A stretch of DNA of 45,091 bases. Origin: JAFGJQ01 sp964586145. GTDB lineage: Bacteria; Planctomycetota; Phycisphaerae; UBA1845. The notes under the pieces are model-generated. The model did no database searches and was not told the DNA's origin. It saw only the letters and a program-made list of their open reading frames with translations. Both the position numbers and the translations under genes were made by a program. Positions 40,194-45,091 of the stretch are shown here, in pieces (the stretch's first letter is position 1; each line of letters opens with the position of its first letter). Location: assembly GCA_964586145.1 (NCBI GenBank), contig CAZPHH010000034.1, forward strand, positions 1-45,091, given 5' to 3'.

Positions 40194-41345
40194 TCACCGG
40201 TCCGCCACCTCGGTGGCCAGGCTGTCCACGGGAATCTCCACGAGAAACGCCGCGCCGCCCTCCGGTCGATTGCCGGCCGTGATCCGCCCGTGCAGCCGCT
40301 CGATGTAGTCCTTGCAGATCGCCAGCCCTAGCCCCGTCCCCTTGCCCTCGTGCTTCGTGGTAAAAAACGGCTCGAAGACCTTGTTCGTGTCCTCGGGCAG
40401 CCCGCAACCGGTGTCCTCAAAGCGGACCACCACGTCGCGGTCTTGCACGGATGACGTGATGATCAGCCGCCCGCCGTTCGGCATGGCGTCAATCGCGTTC
40501 TTGATCAGGTTGCAGAAAACCTGGAACAGCCGGCTGCCCCGCACCGGCGGCATCTGCGCATCCGCAAAGTGGGCCGCCACCGTCACGCCGTTCCGGTCCG
40601 CTTGGTCGCTGAGCGTTCGAATCGCCTCTTCCAGCGCCGTGTTCACGTTGCCGCCGCGTGCCTCCGTGTGCGCGCTGCGTGAAAACTCCAGCAGCTCGCT
40701 GATGATGTCCGCCATCCGCAACAGCCCGGACCGCGCCCGGTCCAGGAAATCCGCAATCTTCTCAGAGTCCACGGGGGCCTGCGTCGCGAGCCGCCGCGCG
40801 AGGCTCAGGTACCGAAGAATGCCGTCCAGCGGATTGTTCAACTCGTGGGCCACCCGGGCGGCCAGCTTGCCGACGGCCGCCAGCCGCTCGGAAACGGCCA
40901 ACCGCCGCTCCAGCGATGCCCGGGGCGAAATGTCCTCCGCCACCAGCACGGCGCCGGCCACGCCGGCGCCGCCGTCCGACCGCAACGGAGCACAGAATAG
41001 ATTCAGCAACCGCTCGTCCTGGCCGTCCTCGGAATAGAGCACACTGTCGTACCGCTCCGGCCGGCCGGTATCCATGACCCGCCGCAGCTCCGTCGACCAG
41101 TCCTGGTATTGCCCCTCCACCGTCCCGGCCGCCAGCGTCTCGCCAATGTTGGGATGCTCCGGGAAGAGCGTCCCCGCCGCCTGGTTGCGATGCACGATCC
41201 GCAACGCTCGGTCGAAGATGACCACGCCAACCGGGAGGCTGTGGAACAGCTCCTCGGCGATGCCGGCCAATGGGATCGGCGTCGGCTCGGCCACGCTCGA
41301 AGGGATCTGGCCAGCATTCGGCGGGATGTTGTCGCGATCAGCCAT
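40194..41345 (-). CDS. Soluble PAS-domain sensor histidine kinase (NtrB-like)
   Basis: The product has 383 residues with no membrane segment. Residues about 28-140 form a PAS domain (LPVGVVIFDRALRIVHRN). The DHp domain carries phospho-acceptor His167 in AHELNNPLDGI. The ATPase domain shows the N-box NLIKNAIDAMPNGG, the G1 box DTGCGLP and the G2 box GKGTGLGLAI. It reads a cytoplasmic cue and phosphorylates the NtrC-type regulator encoded 26 bp downstream. The signal is unknown. No ribosome site is evident upstream of the ATG. Confidence 0.93.
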   Translation of the reverse strand: MADRDNIPPNAGQIPSSVAEPTPIPLAGIAEELFHSLPVGVVIFDRALRIVHRNQAAGTLFPEHPNIGETLAAGTVEGQYQDWSTELRRVMDTGRPERYDSVLYSEDGQDERLLNLFCAPLRSDGGAGVAGAVLVAEDISPRASLERRLAVSERLAAVGKLAARVAHELNNPLDGILRYLSLARRLATQAPVDSEKIADFLDRARSGLLRMADIISELLEFSRSAHTEARGGNVNTALEEAIRTLSDQADRNGVTVAAHFADAQMPPVRGSRLFQVFCNLIKNAIDAMPNGGRLIITSSVQDRDVVVRFEDTGCGLPEDTNKVFEPFFTTKHEGKGTGLGLAICKDYIERLHGRITAGNRPEGGAAFLVEIPVDSLATEVADR

Positions 41346-41559
41346 GCGTTTCGGACGTTGCGTTATGGGAACCTGGGTTGATGCTAGATCGCATCATTTA
41401 TCGGGCGATACGGCCAGAAAACACGCCGAAATGTGGTTCCTCGTCAACAATATCGGCAAATGGCAACTTCGATCAAGCCGCGTGGTGATTTCGGGAAACG
41501 TCGCCCGGAGGATTCGGAGGCAAGGTTGGTACATGTGTGCCACTTCTCTTGAGCAGGTG

Positions 41560-41576
41560 GGTCTGCCACGCGGACC
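41560..41576. repeat. Degenerate GGTCCGC palindrome
   Basis: GGTCTGC-CAC-GCGGACC has one mismatch between its arms. It belongs to the same family as the copies at 41599, 43355 and 43400. Confidence 0.45.
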
Positions 41577-41598
41577 GTCCTGCAAGACCAACCAGCTT

Positions 41599-41623
41599 GT
41601 AGGGTCCGCCGTGCGGACCATGG
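41599..41623 (-). repeat. GGTCCGC palindromic repeat, inverted copy
   Basis: A perfect 7-bp stem (41603-41609 with 41613-41619) around CGT, preceded by GTAG. With its flanks it is the reverse complement of the copies at 43355 and 43400, so the padR unit is bracketed by inverted copies. Confidence 0.6.
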
Positions 41624-41687
41624 TTGCGTTCCGCTGCACTTGAGCGGTTCCTGGGGCGGCTCGGCCCTGGGAAACCAGGGGGGGAGT

Positions 41688-41737
41688 TTGACAATTTGCA
41701 TAGACGTGCTATGTATATATGTAGATGTTCTATGTAT
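41688..41737 (+). promoter_or_regulatory. padR promoter with twin 16-bp operator repeats
   Basis: A consensus -35 TTGACA (41688-41693) is followed by AT-rich TATGTATATAT around 41710-41720 as the -10 region. Two direct repeats, TAGACGTGCTATGTAT (41701-41716) and TAGATGTTCTATGTAT (41722-41737), match at 14 of 16 positions and are 21 bp apart, two helical turns. They are the natural operator for the PadR protein encoded next. Confidence 0.52.
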
Positions 41738-41749
41738 GGAGCCCCGGTC

Positions 41750-42085
41750 ATGGATTCGCGTCTGCTTTGGGGAACGGTGGAGATGCTCATCCTGAATGTG
41801 ATATCCAGGGGGCCCAGCTACGGGTATCAGATCAGTCAGACGGTATTGGCCGAGTCGCGGGGGTATTTTGAGCTGAAAGAGGGCAGCCTGTACCCGGCCT
41901 TGCACCGGCTGGAGCGGCAGAAGCTGCTTTCGTCGTATTGGGTGGACACGCCGGAGGGGCGGCGGCGGAAGTTCTATCGGCTGACTCCGGAGGGCCAGGC
42001 CGCCCTGGAGGCCAAGCGGCAGGAGTGGCAGCAGTTCTCGGCCGGTGTGGACGGCGTACTGGGGACGAGCCGTGGAATGGCCTGA
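41750..42085 (+). CDS. PadR-family transcriptional repressor
   Basis: The product has 111 residues. It is a single PadR winged helix-turn-helix: LLWGTVEMLILNVISRGPSYGYQI at the start, then FELKEGSLYPALHRLERQKLL and the wing GRRRKFYRLTPEGQAAL. It has the short C-terminal helix of PadR subfamily 2. The start is 9 bp after GGAG. The gene's 3' end overlaps the downstream gene by 14 bases, so they are translationally coupled. It is predicted to repress its own operon through the 21-bp-spaced repeats at 41701-41737. Confidence 0.9.
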   Translation: MDSRLLWGTVEMLILNVISRGPSYGYQISQTVLAESRGYFELKEGSLYPALHRLERQKLLSSYWVDTPEGRRRKFYRLTPEGQAALEAKRQEWQQFSAGVDGVLGTSRGMA

Positions 42086-42836
42086 GACAATCGCGAAGGG
42101 GCTTCCGAATCCGCGCAGCGGCGAGCCGCCGAGCCTGCGGCAGGACATTATCGACGAGCTTTCCGACCATCTCTCCTGCGCCATGACGCGTGAGTTCTGC
42201 CGGACCCCAGATGAATCCCAGGCCAGAAAGGCGGTTCTCGCCCGCTTTGGAGACCCCGTGCGTATTGCCTGCCAACTGTGGTTCGCGGCAATGAAGGAGA
42301 CGATCATGAAAGAGCGCATTGTGATGGCCGGCGTTGTCGTTGCGGCGTTGGCCTGCATCGTCACCGCGGTCGTCGCCTGGACGGCGGTGCGAGAAAACCA
42401 GGCAGTGAATCGTGCCTTGCTTGCGAAGCTGGAGTCGCTGGTCAAGGGACCGGAGCCCGAGTCGACCACAGCGGACTGGGTCAAGGTCGTGGTCCGCCTC
42501 CGCGAGGGTTCGGCCGACGGCCCGCCGGTCGCTGGAACCTCCGTGACGCTCGAGGGCGATGCGTTCGGCACGGGGTACTGCGCGCTCAGGGAGATCACGG
42601 ATGGTTCCGGGATGGCCATGTTCGGCCCCATTCGGCCGGGAGAGTACGGCCTGCGCATGACTGTGCAGGGACTTGACGGCGGGGAGATACTGACGCTGTA
42701 TCCTCGCGCGCTGCAGGAATTCGTGCTGGTCTGCCCATCCGCGGACGTTTGGACACGGGCCACGATTCGCGTGGACTGGCCGGAGAACCTTCCCGCGAGC
42801 GATCTTGCCGCAGCGCTCCTCTTCAGCCCCGTTTAG
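42072..42836 (+). CDS. PadR-linked membrane protein, permease-prefix domain plus beta-domain (5' part of an interrupted frame)
   Basis: 254 residues are read before a TAG. Residues 1-70 resemble the permease prefix domain found next to PadR regulators (SLRQDIIDELSDHLSCAMTRE and ARKAVLARFGDPVRIA). One transmembrane helix lies at about 82-105 (VMAGVVVAALACIVTAVVAW). Residues about 125-245 form a carboxypeptidase-regulatory-like beta-domain (ITDGSGMAMFGPIRPGEYGLRM). The GTG start has GGGGACGAG upstream and lies inside padR. The frame then stops at TAG 42834-42836 but continues open and in register for 500 bases; see the next entry. The role may be envelope sensing paired with PadR. Confidence 0.68.
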   Translation: MEWPETIAKGLPNPRSGEPPSLRQDIIDELSDHLSCAMTREFCRTPDESQARKAVLARFGDPVRIACQLWFAAMKETIMKERIVMAGVVVAALACIVTAVVAWTAVRENQAVNRALLAKLESLVKGPEPESTTADWVKVVVRLREGSADGPPVAGTSVTLEGDAFGTGYCALREITDGSGMAMFGPIRPGEYGLRMTVQGLDGGEILTLYPRALQEFVLVCPSADVWTRATIRVDWPENLPASDLAAALLFSPV

Positions 42837-43337
42837 CGGACGCTGACACTGGACAACCGAACGTGGACCATCCCCAGGCTGCATGTGGTGGTCGGACCGG
42901 ACGATCGCCTGCTGGAAATGCCTCTCGCTTCTTGGTTTGCCGACGACCACATGTCTTGGTGGCGGGATGAGGACGACAGCGTGCAGGAAGAGTTTTTCCC
43001 GACCTCGATCGTGGACGGGTATCCTCTTCCGTCACCCAATGACCCTGAAGGCGATCTGGACGCGACGAATGACTGCACCCGCGCGCATATCTCGCGGTAC
43101 CGTCTGGTCCAGACCCAGATCTGGAAGAGGGCGTCCGAACCCGGAAGCGGCAGAACGGTGAAGTCGAAGCTCGGCGTGGATACGTATCGCGGGCAGAACG
43201 CACCCCTATTCTCGTCGAAACCCGGAGCGTCATGCTCGGACTCGACGTGGACCATTCCATTGTCACCAGACCTCATGGAGAAGGTGATCGCCGCGGTGGC
43301 GGAGCCGGACATAGGCAAGCCGGCGAACACGCCCTAG
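42837..43337 (+). pseudogene. 3' part of the PadR-linked membrane protein after an in-frame TAG
   Basis: It is in the same reading frame as 42072-42836. Translation past the TAG gives RTLTLDNRTWTIPRLHVVVG and goes on for 166 residues, with the base and codon use of the gene upstream and a normal stop at 43337. An internal ATG at 42885 would give 150 residues but has no ribosome site or signal. The simplest history is one CAG-to-TAG change. Undamaged, the protein would have about 421 residues. Confidence 0.6.
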
Positions 43338-43354
43338 CGCGGATCGTCAGAGTT

Positions 43355-43376
43355 GGTCCGCACGGCGGACCCTACG
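43355..43376 (+). repeat. GGTCCGC palindromic repeat
   Basis: A perfect 7-bp stem, GGTCCGC-ACG-GCGGACC (43355-43371), followed by CTACG. It lies 18 bp after the stop of the interrupted gene and is the first of two direct copies. Confidence 0.62.
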
Positions 43377-43399
43377 ATGGCCGGGCATCATGAACGGAT

Positions 43400-43421
43400 G
43401 GTCCGCATGGCGGACCCTACG
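43400..43421 (+). repeat. GGTCCGC palindromic repeat
   Basis: GGTCCGC-ATG-GCGGACC followed by CTACGG, 45 bp from the previous copy and in the same orientation. It ends within the last codons of gpmI. Confidence 0.62.
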
Positions 43422-45039
43422 GTGCGAGCAGCGATTCGCCGGTCATCACCTCCGGCTTCTCCAGGCCCATCATTTCCAGGGCGGTGGGGATGATGTCCGC
43501 CAGCGTGCCGCCCTCGCGCAGGCGGCGGCCCTTGAGTTGGTCGTCCACCACGATCAGCGGGACGTCGAACGTGGTGTGGGCGCGCTGAGCGTCGCCGGTG
43601 GCCGGATCGATCATCTGCTCGCTGTTGCCGTGGTCGGCGGAGATGATCAGGTGCCCGCCCTTGGCCAGCGTGGCGTCGACGATCCGGCCGACCCCGGCGT
43701 CAACGGTCTGGATCGCCTTCTTTGCGGCCGCAATGTCGCCGGTGTGCCCCACCATGTCGCCGTTCGCGAAGTTCACGACGATCACGTCGTACTTGTCGCT
43801 TGAGATGGCCTTGAGCACTTCTTCCGTCACCTGCGGCGCGGACATCTCCGGCTTCTGGTCGTACGTGGAGACGTCGCGTGGCGACGGCACGAGGATCCGG
43901 TCCTCGCCGGGGAAGGGGTCGTCGCGGTAGTCGTTGAAGAAGAACGTGACGTGGGCGAACTTCTCCGTCTCGGCGCAGCGAAGCTGCCGGATGCCCAGCC
44001 GCCCCGCGTAGTCGCCGAACATGTCCTTCATCTTCGGCGGCTTGGGGAACATGACCTGGACGGGCAGGCCCTGCTCGTATGCGGTGAGCGTCGCATAATA
44101 CAGGTCAAGCTTTTTCGGCCGGTCGAAGCCCAGCCGCGCCTCGTTGCCTTCCTTGTCCTTCGTGGTGAAGGGGAACTCGTCGAACGTGAACGCCTTGGTG
44201 ATCTCGCGCGGGCGGTCGCCGCGGAAATTAAAGAACACGACGCTGTCGCCGTCCTGGATGGTGACCGGCTCGCTGTTGCCCGGACAAACCACCGTCGGCT
44301 CGATGAACTCATCGCCCCGCTGCTCGTCGCGCGTGGGATGGTCGTAGTAGTACTGGAACGCCTCTTCCGCAGAAGCCGCCCGGTGCCCCTCGCCCGCCGT
44401 GAACATGCGATACGCCCGCTCCACGCGGTCCCAGAAGTTGTTGCGGTCCATCGCGTAGTACCGGCCGCTGACCGTTGCCACCCGGCCGACGCCGATCTCC
44501 CTCATCTTCGCTTCGATCTGCCGGATGTACTTAATGCCGGCATCGATGGGGGAGTCGCGCCCGTCGCCGAAGGCGTGCAGGTACACGCGGTCCGGCGGGA
44601 AGCTCAGCCGTTTGGCCGTTTCGAGGATGGCGTAGAGGTGGGGCAGGATGCTGTGTACGCCCGCGTCGGAGCAGAGGCCCATGATGTGCATGCCGCCGCC
44701 CGTTTTGCGGGCTTGCTCGTATGCACCGACCAAGGACTCGTTTTTGTAGAACTCGCCGCCGCGGATGGCCTTGTTGATCCGCATGATCTCCTGGTCCACC
44801 ACCCGGCCGGCCCCGATGTTCTGGTGCCCGACCTCGCTGTTGCCCATCACGCCGTCCGGCAAGCCGACGGCCTCTCCGCTGGTGCGGATGAGGACGTTGG
44901 GGTAGTTCTTCATCAGGCGGTCATCCACCGGCTTGCGAGCCTGGTGAATGGCGTTGGTGTCGTTCTGCTTCGGGTCGGGGTTGTGGCCCCAGCCATCGCG
45001 GATGATCAGCACAAACGGTCGACGTTTCAGCACGCTCAC
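43417..45039 (-). CDS. gpmI: 2,3-bisphosphoglycerate-independent phosphoglycerate mutase
   Basis: The product has 540 residues. It interconverts 3- and 2-phosphoglycerate in glycolysis and gluconeogenesis, in the cytoplasm, using two Mn ions. Asp15 lies in IIRDGWG and the phospho-acceptor Ser68 in VMGNSEVGHQNIGAGR. Later metal ligands are in NFANGDMVGHTGD and SADHGNSEQM. The length is slightly above the usual 510-520. The GTG start is preceded by AAGGAGAG at the right distance. Its 3' end runs into a palindromic repeat. Confidence 0.95.
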   Translation of the reverse strand: MSVLKRRPFVLIIRDGWGHNPDPKQNDTNAIHQARKPVDDRLMKNYPNVLIRTSGEAVGLPDGVMGNSEVGHQNIGAGRVVDQEIMRINKAIRGGEFYKNESLVGAYEQARKTGGGMHIMGLCSDAGVHSILPHLYAILETAKRLSFPPDRVYLHAFGDGRDSPIDAGIKYIRQIEAKMREIGVGRVATVSGRYYAMDRNNFWDRVERAYRMFTAGEGHRAASAEEAFQYYYDHPTRDEQRGDEFIEPTVVCPGNSEPVTIQDGDSVVFFNFRGDRPREITKAFTFDEFPFTTKDKEGNEARLGFDRPKKLDLYYATLTAYEQGLPVQVMFPKPPKMKDMFGDYAGRLGIRQLRCAETEKFAHVTFFFNDYRDDPFPGEDRILVPSPRDVSTYDQKPEMSAPQVTEEVLKAISSDKYDVIVVNFANGDMVGHTGDIAAAKKAIQTVDAGVGRIVDATLAKGGHLIISADHGNSEQMIDPATGDAQRAHTTFDVPLIVVDDQLKGRRLREGGTLADIIPTALEMMGLEKPEVMTGESLLAP

Positions 45040-45091
45040 GCGGCACTCTCCTTCCGGTCAGGGCGTTTCGAGCACGGTAGTGTAGGGGCGG

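Larger units (their letters stand above)
41346..41687. other. Divergent intergenic region upstream of padR
   Basis: No gene is visible on either strand. It must hold the promoter of the histidine-kinase operon (minus strand), but I cannot pick one. Two copies of the GGTCCGC palindrome are at 41560-41576 and 41599-41623. Confidence 0.4.

Noticed and set aside
41599..41623. Intrinsic terminator
   Set aside because: The stem has no U-tract and identical stems occur elsewhere as repeats, so it is a repetitive palindrome.
42834..42836. Programmed recoding (pyrrolysine) at the TAG
   Set aside because: No pyrrolysine genes or methylamine methyltransferase context for this protein is seen; a CAG-to-TAG change is simpler. 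Kept only as a testable alternative.

Overview
The window is high-GC bacterial DNA and most probably comes from a planctomycete (Planctomycetota, perhaps Phycisphaerae-like). This is an inference from gene content. The window has very large secreted proteases with dockerin-like C-termini, a PEP-CTERM surface protein, several lipoproteins of no familiar family, a DUF6677-type membrane protein, a tiny secreted protein of a type I associate with planctomycetes, a pair of uroporphyrinogen-decarboxylase-like methyltransferases, a VorB-type 2-oxoacid:ferredoxin oxidoreductase, and several families of short palindromic repeats. No tRNA, rRNA or CRISPR array was seen.

Layout. 1-218 holds a 20-bp-period palindromic repeat array. 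219-10317 (minus strand) is an extracellular protein block: a 1972-residue subtilisin, a PEP-CTERM protein and an M14 carboxypeptidase. The two proteases end in the same jelly-roll plus dockerin-like module. 10504-12564 (minus) carries two UroD-like genes. 12703-16295 (plus) carries a glycoside-hydrolase-like lipoprotein and a HAD phosphatase. 16363-19045 (minus) is a compact four-gene 2-oxoacid:ferredoxin oxidoreductase operon. 19421-21869 holds a cytidylate-kinase-like protein, an acylphosphatase and a three-gene STAS/kinase/STAS partner-switching module. 22064-25950 holds a zinc phospholipase-C-like protein, a DUF456 membrane protein, a PEBP-family protein and a membrane glycosyltransferase with TPRs. 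26089-28275 is a self-contained pair: an XRE repressor with a LexA-type autopeptidase domain, then an ABC-ATPase/GNAT fusion behind a near-consensus sigma70 promoter. 28417-30730 holds small membrane proteins, an FmdB zinc ribbon, a lipoprotein and truB.

31005-31385 is the most unusual stretch. It has no credible protein and begins behind a near-consensus promoter (TTGAAT-N17-TATACT). It contains seven copies of a GAGAGAG-type motif, several placed in hairpin loops, and two identical UCCUCCAAGA elements inside mutually exclusive hairpins. It ends at a 13-bp perfect stem. I read it as a candidate structured non-coding RNA of a class I do not recognise.

31645-34464 (minus) holds an SDR enzyme, the tiny secreted protein and two lipoproteins. 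34713-35810 (plus) holds nikR and a small helix-turn-helix protein. 35901-41345 (minus) holds clpB and a soluble histidine kinase with an NtrC-type response regulator. 41750-43337 (plus) is a PadR regulator and a PadR-linked membrane protein whose frame is broken by an in-frame TAG; this unit is bracketed by inverted copies of a GGTCCGC palindrome. 43417-45039 (minus) is gpmI. Functions are family-level readings made by eye, without database searches.
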